From an uncultured Chlorobiaceae bacterium (GTDB lineage: Bacteria; Bacteroidota; Chlorobiia; Chlorobiales; Chlorobiaceae): a stretch of 64,000 bases of DNA. Positions 1 through 9,141 of the stretch are shown here, in pieces. Position numbers and translations under genes: made by a program. Below the pieces are notes generated by a model that saw nothing but the letters and a program-made list of their open reading frames with translations, was not told where the DNA came from and made no database searches. Position 1 is the stretch's first letter, and each line of letters starts with the position of its first letter. The stretch covers positions 1-64,000 of the forward strand of contig CAJEXL010000007.1 of NCBI GenBank assembly GCA_903994365.1, read 5' to 3'.

Positions 1-193
1 ACTCCATCTTGCCTTTGTGCTCCGGCTGAAATGCTCCGATTTTAAGCTCTATGGCAACAAGGCAACGCAGGCGACGGTGAAAAAGCAGCAGGTCAATAAA
101 GTACTCCTGCCCGCCAACCTCCAAACGGTGCTGATTGCCAATAAAGGTAAAGGAGCCTCCCATTTCGGCCAGAGCACAAAGGCAAGATGGAGT
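1..193 (-). pseudogene. DUF1016 (YhcG-type) nuclease core, inverted segment
   Basis: Read on the minus strand, this stretch encodes the middle of a DUF1016 / PD-(D/E)XK nuclease domain. It runs from an ALAEMGGSF-like start, through a YFIDLLLFH strand with the presumed catalytic Asp and an AIELK strand with the Glu-x-Lys pair, to EHKGKME at position 1. The rest of the same domain (KMEFYLEALD...) continues on the plus strand from about 172. The two halves of one domain therefore lie in opposite orientations. Flipping the segment restores one open plus-strand frame with no length change. The family is associated with type I restriction loci, which fits the downstream hsdS. As drawn, no intact protein can be made. 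Confidence 0.7.
1..193. repeat. Segment bounded by perfect 22-bp inverted repeats
   Basis: Bases 1-22 are the exact reverse complement of bases 172-193, and the match continues inward for about 11 more bases with two mismatches. The repeats enclose the inverted part of the DUF1016 gene. This could be an invertible element, or a fold-back chimera at the end of an assembled contig. The repeat begins exactly at base 1 of the window, which favours the second explanation. Confidence 0.75.
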
Positions 194-441
194 TTTACCT
201 TGAAGCGCTTGACCAGCAGGAGCGCATGGAGGGTGAAAATGCTCCAATCGGTATCATTATCTGTCGCGACAAAAACAAGACTGTGGTTGAATATGCCCTG
301 CGCACCGCAAGTCGCCCAATCGGTGTGGCAACTTACACCGTTGTGCCAGAACTTCCCGAGGCGTATCGCGATGATCTACCAAGTCCTGACGCTATCGCTG
401 AACGGCTTCGGTTGTGGGATGTGGGGGAGGGAAGGGAATGA
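172..441 (+). pseudogene. DUF1016 nuclease, C-terminal part
   Basis: The frame is open from 172 (EHKGKMEFYLEALD) to a TGA at 439-441. It matches the end of the DUF1016/YhcG family: a KMEFYL helix, a GIIIC strand, a VVEYAL segment and a short helical tail. The first ATG in the frame is at 187, but that is an internal methionine of the domain and not a plausible native start. The missing upstream residues are found on the opposite strand at 1-193. The stop overlaps the hsdS start by four bases (ATGA), so the two genes were probably translationally coupled in an hsdM-DUF1016-hsdS order. Confidence 0.75.
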
Positions 442-1619
442 AGGCGGGATGGGAAATGAAGAGGCTAGGGGATGTGTGCGAAGTCATAAACGGAGGCACT
501 CCTAAAACAGAAGTTAATGAATATTGGGATGGTCGGCATTTGTGGATTACTCCAGCCGAGATGGGTAAACGTCAAAGCCCCTTCGTAGGGGATACTGAAC
601 GAAAGATTACGGACTTGGGTCTTCGCAACAGCTCTGCAAGAATGTTGCCTCCTTACTCAGTGATTCTTTCTTCACGTGCTCCAATCGGGCATCTGGTTAT
701 CAATACTGATCCGATGGCGACGAATCAGGGCTGTAAAGGTTTGATTCCGGCCAAGAATCTCAATTACAAGTTTCTGTATTATTATTGCGTTAGTATTGTC
801 GATCTGCTGAACTTGCTCGGAACAGGGGCGACCTTTAAAGAGTTGTCTGGAAGCAAACTTAAAGAAGTTATAATCCCTTTTCCCCCACTTCTCGAACAGC
901 AGCGCATCGTCGCTCTGCTCGATGAAGCATTCGCGGCGATTGCCACTGCCAAAGCGAACGCTGAAAAGAATATAAAAAATGCCCGTGCGCTTTTTGACTC
1001 GTATCTGAATGCTGTTTTCTCCCAGCGTGGTGATGGGTGGGTGGAGGGGCGGCTTGGAGAAATTTATGATGTTCGTGATGGTACACATGATTCTCCACAA
1101 TATCAGGTGAGCGGTTATCCGCTGGTCACGTCAAAGAATCTGAAGCGAAACGGACTTTCCTTTGATGATGTCAGGTTAATAAGTGAAGAAGACTATAAGA
1201 AGATCAATGTACGGAGTGCGGTCAATAAGGGTGACGTACTACTGGCTATGATTGGTACCATTGGTAATCCCACACTTGTCACCATAGAACCAAATTTTGC
1301 TATTAAAAATGTTGCATTGTTCAAGATCCCTTATGGGCAGTGTGGCGCTTTTTTGAAGTATTATTTGTCGTCTGAATGGGTCATTTCTAAAATGATGAAC
1401 GAGGCCAAAGGTACGACACAAAAATTTGTTGGTCTGGGTTATCTCCGTGATTTTTCGATTAATGTACCTTCGCTTACTACTCAGTATGAAATTGTTGAAA
1501 GGCTTGACCATTTGTTGGTCGAATGCAATCGTCTTGAAGCGATTTATCAGAAAAAGGTGGCTGCACTCAATGCGCTGAAAAAATCTATCCTGCACCAAGC
1601 ATTCACGGGAGAGTTGTGA
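438..1619 (+). CDS. hsdS: Type I restriction-modification specificity subunit HsdS
   Basis: About 393 residues with the classic two-half HsdS design. A first target recognition domain (WITPAEM near the N-terminus) is followed by a conserved helix with LLEQQRIVALLDEAF. A second recognition domain follows (VRDGTHDSPQY, LVTSKNL), then a second conserved helix ending KKSILHQAFTGEL. Each recognition domain would read half of a bipartite DNA site, and the helices act as spacers contacting HsdM. The start at 438 is chosen over 414 because it gives an ATGA overlap with the preceding gene and has a GGGAGGGA-like ribosome site. The gene appears intact. The hsdM gene is not in the window and probably lies to the left. 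Confidence 0.9.
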   Translation: MKAGWEMKRLGDVCEVINGGTPKTEVNEYWDGRHLWITPAEMGKRQSPFVGDTERKITDLGLRNSSARMLPPYSVILSSRAPIGHLVINTDPMATNQGCKGLIPAKNLNYKFLYYYCVSIVDLLNLLGTGATFKELSGSKLKEVIIPFPPLLEQQRIVALLDEAFAAIATAKANAEKNIKNARALFDSYLNAVFSQRGDGWVEGRLGEIYDVRDGTHDSPQYQVSGYPLVTSKNLKRNGLSFDDVRLISEEDYKKINVRSAVNKGDVLLAMIGTIGNPTLVTIEPNFAIKNVALFKIPYGQCGAFLKYYLSSEWVISKMMNEAKGTTQKFVGLGYLRDFSINVPSLTTQYEIVERLDHLLVECNRLEAIYQKKVAALNALKKSILHQAFTGEL

Positions 1620-1655
1620 GCATGAAGCAACAAAACCGGCTCTCTGTTTGAACGA

Positions 1656-1988
1656 TTACGGCAACACACTCTCCCATATATTATTGGGGTCAGTGATTGT
1701 TGTCACTCTCCCTGCCTTGATATCTCCTCTGCCACGCTCAATAGCTTCCATGACCTGTGGGTTGTCAAAATAGTCGTCTGTATTGCGCGATAACTGACGT
1801 GGCGGGACAGGAAGATTATCTGCATCCAACCCGTTAAAGCGATTATGAATACGGATAGCAAGATTTCCTGATTGTGGTTCGTCGGGGATTGTTTTCTGCT
1901 TCAAAAAATCCACAAAATCCAGCACCTCTTGACGCATAGGTTCAGGAAGCTCTTTCACCACCCTGTATATTTGCTCTGCTGTTGTCAT
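1656..1988 (-). CDS. DUF2281-type antitoxin-like protein, orphan
   Basis: 110 residues. The N-terminus (MTTAEQIYRVVKELPEPM, then EVLDFVDFLKQK) is typical of DUF2281/VapB-like small proteins. The C-terminus has an AIERGRGDIKAGRV segment like those of RelB-type antitoxins. The start at 1988 has a clear AGGAG ribosome site; an upstream in-frame start at 2051 lacks one. No toxin gene lies next to it, as the neighbours are hsdS (convergent) and an ImmA-family gene (divergent). It may be an orphan antitoxin within the defence locus. The exact family is inferred from pattern only. Confidence 0.6.
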   Translation of the reverse strand: MTTAEQIYRVVKELPEPMRQEVLDFVDFLKQKTIPDEPQSGNLAIRIHNRFNGLDADNLPVPPRQLSRNTDDYFDNPQVMEAIERGRGDIKAGRVTTITDPNNIWESVLP

Positions 1989-2077
1989 TGGTTCTCCTTG
2001 TGCAAAAGGTGGTAAGAGAAAATTTTGTATTTTAACGTAATGAAATTTCAACAGATTTTTTTGTCTTCAACTCAGTG

Positions 2078-3226
2078 ATGGAACGTATTCACTCTATAAA
2101 TCCGGAACGCATACTCTGGAGCTGTGCCGATTATGGTATGACACCGGGCGAGCTTGCCTCTGAACTGGGTATTGCCCCGCGCAGCATTGAGCTGGTGATG
2201 GCAGGTGAAGATGGCATGACCTTCAACCAGTTGCGCAAGGTGGCAGACTATTTTGGTCGTGGAGTGCTTTTTTTTCTGGAAGAGGGCCCGGTCGATGAGG
2301 CACAGGTGCACACTGCGCAGTTTCGTACACTGACCAACCAGAAACCTGAGGTGACTCCAACCCTTAAAAAATTGATTGAGCGGGTTGAGAAACAGCGTGA
2401 AGTTTACCTCGGCTTGCTTGAAGATATGGATGAGTCTGATCGGGTTCGTTTTACTCCGCCTGACCTGCAAGGTATGACCCTGCCAGAAGCCGCACACGCC
2501 GTACGCAACTGGTCAGGCTTGCTTGACACCAATGATTTTGACTCTTACCGTTCGGCCTTGGAGGCGAAGGGGGTTCTGGTCTTTCGAAGCAATGGCTATA
2601 GCGGGAAGTGGCAGATTCCTAAAGAAAATCCGATTCTTGGGTTTACTCTGTACGATCCGGTTTGTCCGGTGATTTTTATCAAAAAACAGGCTTCTGAGCA
2701 GCGGCAAACATTTACGCTGATGCACGAATTAGGCCATTTGCTTCTGCACAAAGCCAGTTCAATTGATGATGAGCATGATTTATACTCTCACCAGGGCAGG
2801 GAGCGTGATGCCAATTCGTTTGCTGGTCATCTGCTGGTGCCGGATGCTTTTCTTGCCATGATCAATGATGGAGAACGTCCTGATGAGGTCTCTCAATACG
2901 ATGAGTGGCTGGATCGGCAATGCAGGGCATGGGGTGTAAGTTGCGAAGTTATTTTGCGTCGTTTACTGGATGCAGGTCGTTTACCTCAACGTGACTATAG
3001 CGCTTACCGGCAATGGTGTTCAACAGTGATTGTTTCGCTCAAAGATGGCGGAAACCGTCAGTATCGTCACCGTGAGCCAAGGCATGTGTTCGGTGATACA
3101 TACGTGCGAACAGTGCTGGATGCCTTGAGTGATCGTCATATTACATTGGCCAAGGCAAGTAATTATCTCGATAGCATTAAAATCAAAGATTTGCATAGTT
3201 TGGAGAGTTATTATGCAGGCCTTTGA
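2078..3226 (+). CDS. XRE-family helix-turn-helix / ImmA-IrrE metallopeptidase
   Basis: 382 residues. The first about 70 form an HTH domain (GMTPGELASELGI, FNQLRKVADYFGRG). The middle carries the M78 zinc-protease motif HELGH (about residues 216-220) followed by RERDANSFAGHLLVP, the usual third-ligand helix. Proteins of this kind are known as regulators that cleave repressors in mobile elements and toxin-antitoxin or defence loci. An alternative GTG start lies one codon upstream. The gene sits between hsdS and hsdR and is divergent from the DUF2281 gene, so it could regulate the island. No target is visible in the sequence. Confidence 0.8.
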   Translation: MERIHSINPERILWSCADYGMTPGELASELGIAPRSIELVMAGEDGMTFNQLRKVADYFGRGVLFFLEEGPVDEAQVHTAQFRTLTNQKPEVTPTLKKLIERVEKQREVYLGLLEDMDESDRVRFTPPDLQGMTLPEAAHAVRNWSGLLDTNDFDSYRSALEAKGVLVFRSNGYSGKWQIPKENPILGFTLYDPVCPVIFIKKQASEQRQTFTLMHELGHLLLHKASSIDDEHDLYSHQGRERDANSFAGHLLVPDAFLAMINDGERPDEVSQYDEWLDRQCRAWGVSCEVILRRLLDAGRLPQRDYSAYRQWCSTVIVSLKDGGNRQYRHREPRHVFGDTYVRTVLDALSDRHITLAKASNYLDSIKIKDLHSLESYYAGL

Positions 3227-3427
3227 CGCTTCCGTGCATAAATTTTATAGAATTTATCAAACGCTCAAACGTGGTGTTCAAATAGTTTTTTGCAGGAAAT
3301 CTTCTTGAACCATTAACAATCAGAGCTCATGAAAAGCGCATCGTTCCCAAGGGTGAGTGCGCTTGACAACTCTCTTGTCAAAGCGAAACAGAAGGTACCA
3401 CTGAAGTGAAAAAGGATTTGTGATCCA

Positions 3428-5744
3428 ATGAACGAAGCGGAAACGAGAGCGGAGCTGATTGACCCGCAACTGAAAGCAAGTGGCTGGGGAGTTGTTGCTG
3501 GCACCAAAGTGCAGCGGGAGTACCCTATTACTGCTGGCCGAATTCAGGCTGGTGGTATTCGGGGTTCCTCGCTGATGGCTGATTACGTGCTGGTTTATCA
3601 TGGCCGAAAGCTGGCAGTTATTGAGGCTAAAAGAAGTGACCTTGAGGTGGGCGAAGGGGTGGCGCAGGCCAAGAACTATGCCGAAAAGCTTCAGCTTGCA
3701 ACCACGTTTGCCACCAATGGTCGCGAGATTTACCAGATCTGCATGACCAGCGGCGCGGAGGGTTTGATAGATGCTTTTCCTTCGCCTGACGAGCTTTGGC
3801 AGAAGACCTTTGCGGTGCCGAACCGGTGGGAAGAGCGTTTCAACCGCGTTCCCTTTGAGGAGATTGGCGGCACAAAAACGGTACGCTACTATCAGGAGCT
3901 CGCGGCCAACAAGGCGCTGGAAGCTATAGCCCTGGGGAAGCAGCGAATTTTGCTGACGCTTGCCACCGGCACCGGCAAAACATTCATTGCCTTCCAGATT
4001 GTCTGGAAGCTGTTTCAGAGCCGATGGAACCTCAACCGCGACGGCAAGCGGAGGCCGAGGGTGCTCTTTCTGGCTGACCGGAACATTCTCGCCAACCAGG
4101 CCTTCAACGCCTTTTCTCCCTTTTGCCGATGCGCTGGCCCGTATCAAGCCCGATGAGATTCGCAGGAACGGGCGCGTGCCAACCAATGGCAGTATCTTTT
4201 TTACCATCTTTCAGACCTTTATGACCGGCAAGGATGGCACCCCCTGCTTTGGTGACTATCCACCCGACTATTTTGACTTGATTATCATTGACGAGTGCCA
4301 CCGTGGCGGTGCCAATAACGAAGGGAACTGGCGCGGTATTCTTGACTATTTTGCTCCGGCAGTGCAGATTGGCCTTACCGCCACACCAAAACGGAGTGAT
4401 AACGTCGATACCTACCACTATTTCGGTGATCCGGTCTTTATCTATTCGCTCAAGGAGGGGATTAACGACGGCTTTCTCACCCCCTTCAAGGTCAAACGTA
4501 TCAAGACCACCCTCGATGATTATATTTACACCTCTGATGATCAGGTCATAGAGGGGGAGGTGGAGCAGGGGCGGCTCTATACCGAACCTGACTTCAATAA
4601 CCTCATTGAAATCAGGGAGCGTGAAGCCAAACGGGTGCAGATTTTGCTCTCTGAAATCAACCAGAACGAAAAGACGATTGTTTTCTGTGCCAATCAGGCT
4701 CATGCGGCGCTGGTGCGTGATTTGATCAATCAGTACAAACGTAATTCCGACACTGGTTATTGTGTGCGGGTGACGGCCAATGATGGAGAGTTGGGTGAGC
4801 AGTCACTGCGGGATTTTAAGGACAACGAAAAGACTATCCCGACCATTCTGACCACCTCGCAGAAACTCTCGACCGGTGTTGATGCGCGAAATATCCGCAA
4901 CATTGTTCTCCTCCGCCAGATCAAAACGATTATTGAGTTCAAGCAGATCATCGGGCGCGGCACCCGCCTTTTTGACGGCAAGGAGTACTTTACCATCTAC
5001 GACTTTGTTGATGCATGCCACCACTTTCAGGATGTTGAGTGGGATGGTGAGCCGGTTGAGCAGAGCACCATAAGCGAGACTGACTCTCAAATCGGAAGGG
5101 AAGAGCCTGAGCCTTATCAGCCGGAAACGAAACAACCTCCCGCCGAGCCTCGCCAAAAGCTGAAGATAAAGCTGAGCGACGGCAAGGAGCGTGAAATACA
5201 GCACACCATTGCCTCGTCGTTCTGGAGTGCTGATGGCAGGGTGATCTCCGCGCAGGAGTTCATGCAGGGGATGTTCGGCTTGCTGTTGCCGGAGTACTTC
5301 AAAAACGAGGAGGAGTTGAGGGAGTTGTGGTCGAATCCCCAGACACGCAAAGCGCTGCTTGCCAGGCTGGACGAGGCTGGTTACGGAAAAGGGGAGCTTG
5401 AGTCAATCCAGAAGCTGATCAATGCTGAAAAAAGTGACCTCTTTGATGTGCTTGAATTTGTCTCTTTTGCCAAACCACCAGTCACCCGCGCAGCGAGGGT
5501 GGCCGAAGCACAAGAGAGCATTTATGAAGGCCTGGAAGACAGGCAGCGAGAGTTTGTGGAGTTTGTCCTTGCCAAATACATTGAGAGCGGTGTTGGAGAG
5601 CTCGATCAGGAGAAGCTGCCGCATCTGCTGCAACTCAAATATCATGCGCTTTCGGATGCCACCGCCCATCTTGGCTGCACGGAGAAGATTCTCTCAACCT
5701 TTATTGCGTTTCAGAAGCATCTGTATCGGAGGTCGGCGGCGTAA
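3428..5744 (+). pseudogene. hsdR: Type I restriction enzyme HsdR (EcoEI-like), one frameshift
   Basis: Two overlapping frames together encode a complete HsdR of about 771 residues. The first frame has the N-terminal nuclease region (DYVLVYHGRKLAVIEAKR, a D...E-x-K core) and Walker A (ATGTGKT, about residue 180). The second has the DECH box, the helicase motifs GLTATPKRSD and QIIGRGTRLF, and an EcoEI-type C-terminal domain. The frames switch at 4121-4124 (CCCTTTTGCC). Removing one T restores NAFSPFADALARI and a continuous frame to 5744. The rest is free of damage, so this is either a sequencing error, a recent inactivation or slippage in a short T run. As written, the protein truncates at 4156. 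Confidence 0.85.
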
Positions 5745-5760
5745 CGAAAACAATATTATG

Positions 5761-6276
5761 CTATCGTTTTTCTGCCCCCTTTTTTGCTTTCCATGGTTTC
5801 AGAATGGAGACAAATATCGTGATCATCAGTATCATGACTTGAAGAGCCCCAAACCAGAGATTCATGCTTTGGTTGTATTGGTAGGTGGCATCACCGAGTG
5901 CCTCCATGCCAAGTTTTCCGGAGATCTCCATCATGGTGGATTCCCATGGGCCAAGAAAAAATGTACCGAACACAATGGCCATCACGGTAACAATCCACTT
6001 GAAGGTGAGCCAGTTGTGCTTGAAGAAGCCCCAATTCGTGAATAATGAGTATGCAAGACCGGTGAGCAGGGAGCCGATTGCACCGGGAACCACAACAATC
6101 GACATATCAACATGATGAAGGCTCTGGTTTATTCCGTACAGCACGCGGCCATCAGTAATACCTGCCTTCAAAAAATAGAGTGATATCAGGGAAACTGCCC
6201 CTCCCACCCAGCAGCCGACGGCAATCAGGTGAAAGCCCTTGAGCCACTTTACTCCATTGGTGGTTAATTTTTGCAT
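5761..6276 (-). CDS. Conserved integral membrane protein (DUF2269-like)
   Basis: About 171 residues with four hydrophobic segments: HLIAVGCWVGGAVSLISLYF, VVVPGAIGSLLTGLAYSLF, a WIVTVMAIVFGTFFLGPW helix, and a C-terminal ALQVMILMITIFVSIL helix. The pattern resembles the predicted DUF2269 family of small membrane proteins, whose role is unknown. The start at 6276 (MQKLTTNGVKW) is preferred over an in-frame start at 6339, which lies inside the end of recN. It is downstream of recN on the same strand and convergent with hsdR. Confidence 0.6.
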   Translation of the reverse strand: MQKLTTNGVKWLKGFHLIAVGCWVGGAVSLISLYFLKAGITDGRVLYGINQSLHHVDMSIVVVPGAIGSLLTGLAYSLFTNWGFFKHNWLTFKWIVTVMAIVFGTFFLGPWESTMMEISGKLGMEALGDATYQYNQSMNLWFGALQVMILMITIFVSILKPWKAKKGAEKR

Positions 6277-6335
6277 ATCAGTACTCAGTATCTTCAGTTG
6301 CTTAGAGTGGTAATCCAATGGCCAAACAAAACAGG

Positions 6336-8039
6336 TCACTCCCGAGCGGCCTCAACCAGCTCTGCTGCCAAAGTGAGCGACGAGGCTGACATCTGCTCTC
6401 CGCTGATGAGGCTGGCAATGGCATGCAGGCGACTATGCTGGTCGAGAGGGGTCACCTCGGTCACAGTTCTGTTGTTCTGGAGAGACTTTTTGACACTGAG
6501 GTGCAGGTCGGCCATGGCAGCAATCTGCGGCAGGTGGGTAATGGCGATGATCTGGTGAAGGCGTGAGAGTTTCCGCAGACTTTTGCCGACAGCTTCGGCA
6601 ACTCGTCCACTGATGCCGGTATCAATCTCATCGAAAATGAGGATTGGTAACTTTGCTGACTCAGCCAGTGCACTCTTCATGGCGAGCATGACGCGTGAAA
6701 TTTCTCCGCCGGATGCCACCTTGACCAGGGGTTTCGGCTTTTCTCCGGGATTGGTGGAGATCAGGAACTCAATCTTGTCATAACCGCCAGGAAAAGCGGT
6801 AAATGTAGTGCCATTAATCGAAATGTCGCCCTCTTTATGCGCTTCGTGTGCGATGCTGATAATGAAGGTGGCGTGTGGTATGCCGAGCTTTGCCAACTGC
6901 TCCTGAATGGCTCTTTCGAGGCGCATGGCAGCTTCCTGTCGCTTGTTGCTCAGTACTGTGGCGCGATGAGAGAGTTCGGCTTTTTTGATCGTAATTTTTT
7001 CGCCAATACGGCTGAGCTCCTCTTCGAGATTCTCTTCGAGAGCGCTCTTTGCCTCAAGCTCGTTTTTCAGCTCAATCAGCTCGGCAAGCGAGCGCTGGTA
7101 CTTTTTACAGAGGCGCTGGAGCTGGAGCTGCCGCTCCCGCAAGGTATCAAGTCGCGATGGGTTAAAATCAATGTCAGAGGCATAGCTGCGGGTGAAGCGG
7201 GAGAGCTCATCGACAATGCTGGTTGCGGTGCGAGTCTCCTCGACGTGAATATCGAAGCGCTTGTCGATGGCAGCAAGTTTTTCGAGAGTGTGCAGCGCCG
7301 CAGTGATGCTGGAATAGATGGAGTGGTCGCTCTCGTAGAGAAGCTCGTTCAGGGCAGTGCTGAGCGTGAAGAGAGTTTCAGCATTTTCGAGGAGGGTAAT
7401 TTCTGTCTCAATGCTCTCATTTTCGTCACTTTTCAGCTCCACGCTGTTGAGCTCGTGTAACTGGAAATTGAGCATCTCTTTTTTGTCGCGGATGGTGGCT
7501 GCCTCATTGTTCAGTGAACGTAACTGCTGCAAAAGTCCCTGCAGTGATGATCGGGTTGTTTTGTAGGCAGCCACCTCCTCTGTTGCCAAAGCGAACTCAT
7601 CAAGCAGTGTTTCATGGGTGTCGGCGTGCAGCAAGAGTTGGTGATCATGCTGGCCGTGCAGGTCAATCAGCTCCTCTCCGACATGTTTGAGAAGGGAGGC
7701 TGTGCAGGGTGTGTCGTTGATGAAGCAGCGTGATTGTCCGCTGGATGAGAGCTCTCTGCGAAGAATGAGTTCGGTCGCGGTGTCAATTTTTGCCGCGCTC
7801 AGCAAATGCTCAATTTTTTCGGAGTGTCGATTGTTGAGGGTTGCCTCTATGACGGCTTTGGTTGTGCCTGACCGCACCAGATCGCTGCTGGCCCTCTCTC
7901 CGAGAACAAGGTTGAGGGCTCCGACAAGAATAGATTTACCTGCGCCGGTCTCGCCGGTGATAATCGTTAATCCAGGGTTGAACGCAACCGTCAACTCCTG
8001 GATCAGCGCAAAATTTTTGATGTAAAGGCTGCATAGCAT
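6336..8039 (-). CDS. recN: DNA repair protein RecN
   Basis: 567 residues, the normal length for this SMC-like ATPase used in recombinational repair of double-strand breaks. Walker A is GETGAGKS at residues 29-36. A long coiled-coil-forming middle follows. The C-terminal half has the signature VASGGEISRVMLAMK and the Walker B/D-loop LPILIFDEIDTGISG. The end of the gene is adjacent to the small membrane protein gene, and its start is 18 bases from the end of tatA on the same strand, so tatA-recN may be cotranscribed. Confidence 0.95.
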   Translation of the reverse strand: MLCSLYIKNFALIQELTVAFNPGLTIITGETGAGKSILVGALNLVLGERASSDLVRSGTTKAVIEATLNNRHSEKIEHLLSAAKIDTATELILRRELSSSGQSRCFINDTPCTASLLKHVGEELIDLHGQHDHQLLLHADTHETLLDEFALATEEVAAYKTTRSSLQGLLQQLRSLNNEAATIRDKKEMLNFQLHELNSVELKSDENESIETEITLLENAETLFTLSTALNELLYESDHSIYSSITAALHTLEKLAAIDKRFDIHVEETRTATSIVDELSRFTRSYASDIDFNPSRLDTLRERQLQLQRLCKKYQRSLAELIELKNELEAKSALEENLEEELSRIGEKITIKKAELSHRATVLSNKRQEAAMRLERAIQEQLAKLGIPHATFIISIAHEAHKEGDISINGTTFTAFPGGYDKIEFLISTNPGEKPKPLVKVASGGEISRVMLAMKSALAESAKLPILIFDEIDTGISGRVAEAVGKSLRKLSRLHQIIAITHLPQIAAMADLHLSVKKSLQNNRTVTEVTPLDQHSRLHAIASLISGEQMSASSLTLAAELVEAARE

Positions 8040-8057
8040 GGCCGGGTGTTCCAGACG

Positions 8058-8267
8058 TTATGCTTGAGTCGATGAGGGCGATTTCTCTTTTTTTGGTGCT
8101 TCATCGGTAGCTTTAGAGAACTCTTCCTCTATCTCAGTTTGGGCTTTTTTAAACTCTTTCATCCCTTTGCCCAATCCTCTGGCAAGTTCAGGAAGCTTTT
8201 TCGCACCGAACAGCAGCAGAATGATCAGCAGAATAAGAACGAGTTCCTGTCCACCTAATCCGAACAT
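8058..8267 (-). CDS. tatA: Twin-arginine translocase subunit TatA/TatE
   Basis: 69 residues with the standard TatA layout: a short N-terminus (MFGLGGQEL), one membrane helix ([20 protein letters not shown]) with the conserved FG-x-x-KLPEL hinge, an amphipathic helix ([14 protein letters not shown]) and an acidic, lysine-rich tail. The start at 8267 has a GGAGAGAGG ribosome site; a longer frame to 8339 is not needed. It forms the pore of the Tat export system. One Tat-type signal in this window is on the soxJ remnant (SRRDF). tatB and tatC are not in the window. Confidence 0.92.
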   Translation of the reverse strand: MFGLGGQELVLILLIILLLFGAKKLPELARGLGKGMKEFKKAQTEIEEEFSKATDEAPKKEKSPSSTQA

Positions 8268-8367
8268 AGGCCTCTCTCCGATTATGTTATTGTGATGAGC
8301 TTGTGCTGAATATATACGCAATCTGTGTTCCTGAAACAACTTTTTTCACCGACGAAGGGCTCTCTTC

Positions 8368-9006
8368 TCAGTAACGGGCAAGAACAGTTTCGCCTGCCCG
8401 GGTTATCTGCCCTGGCTCTATTGCCACTTTCGCTGATGGTGGCAGGATGAGATCGACTCTTGATCCAAACTTGATCATGCCAAAGCGCTTGCCGATTTTG
8501 ACCATCTCCCCGCTTCGCAGGGAGCAGACGATTCTTCTTGCAAGAAATCCGGAGACCTGACTGAATTGTACCTCTATCTCTCCGTTGTCGATACCGATCT
8601 CCATTCTTTCGTTGCTCTCCATGCTCTTATTGTCAAAAGCCATCAGAAATGTTCCGGGGCAGTAGCGCAGATGGGTCACTTTTCCGCTGATCGGTATGCG
8701 GTTGACGTGAACGTTGAAGGGTGACATGAAAATACTTACCAGTGTTGGCGGGTTGGAAGAACTACTCTTGCTATAGGGCTGCACAAGAAGAATTTTACCG
8801 TCGGCCGGGGCAAGAATAACCCGTTGTTCCTCTGGTGGTGTACGTTTTGGGTCCCGAAAAAAATAGAGCGTGAAGAGGATGGTGGTGCCGACTGCCAGCA
8901 GTATTATTGTTGTTGCCCATAAGGGAAATAACAGTGCTGTGGCGCTAAGTATCATGGAGAGAATCAAGACTTTTATCAGGGTACTGTAGCCATAGGAGGT
9001 CAACAT
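8368..9006 (-). CDS. psd: Phosphatidylserine decarboxylase proenzyme
   Basis: 212 residues, matching the short form of Psd, which makes phosphatidylethanolamine. There are two N-terminal hydrophobic segments (LIKVLILSMILSATALLF and TTIILLAVGTTILFTLYF), then FRDPKR and APADG, a MSPFNVHVNR segment, and the self-cleavage region KFGSRVDLILP near the C-terminus. There the Ser would become the pyruvoyl group. The phosphatidylserine synthase gene pssA, often adjacent, is not seen. The gene is divergent from tilS. Confidence 0.92.
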   Translation of the reverse strand: MLTSYGYSTLIKVLILSMILSATALLFPLWATTIILLAVGTTILFTLYFFRDPKRTPPEEQRVILAPADGKILLVQPYSKSSSSNPPTLVSIFMSPFNVHVNRIPISGKVTHLRYCPGTFLMAFDNKSMESNERMEIGIDNGEIEVQFSQVSGFLARRIVCSLRSGEMVKIGKRFGMIKFGSRVDLILPPSAKVAIEPGQITRAGETVLARY

Positions 9007-9141
9007 CTTTCTGTCTCTTTTTGATGACGATAGGCGAATTGCTCCCTATAATAATTATTTATCTTGTACTTAGGTGAACTATGAAATGTTTTTTCGATTT
9101 TTTTTGATTTTGGTTCAGACTCTCTCTCCCATCTCCAGATT

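Noticed and set aside
3329..3409. 26-codon frame starting MKSASFPRVSAL
   Set aside because: The first residues recall small YlcI/YnfO-type proteins, but it diverges at once and is too short to support; possibly a remnant.
3320..4207. 295-codon minus-strand frame
   Set aside because: Antisense shadow of the hsdR nuclease and helicase region, which has clear motifs on the plus strand.
6837..7460. 207-codon plus-strand frame
   Set aside because: Antisense to recN coiled-coil region.
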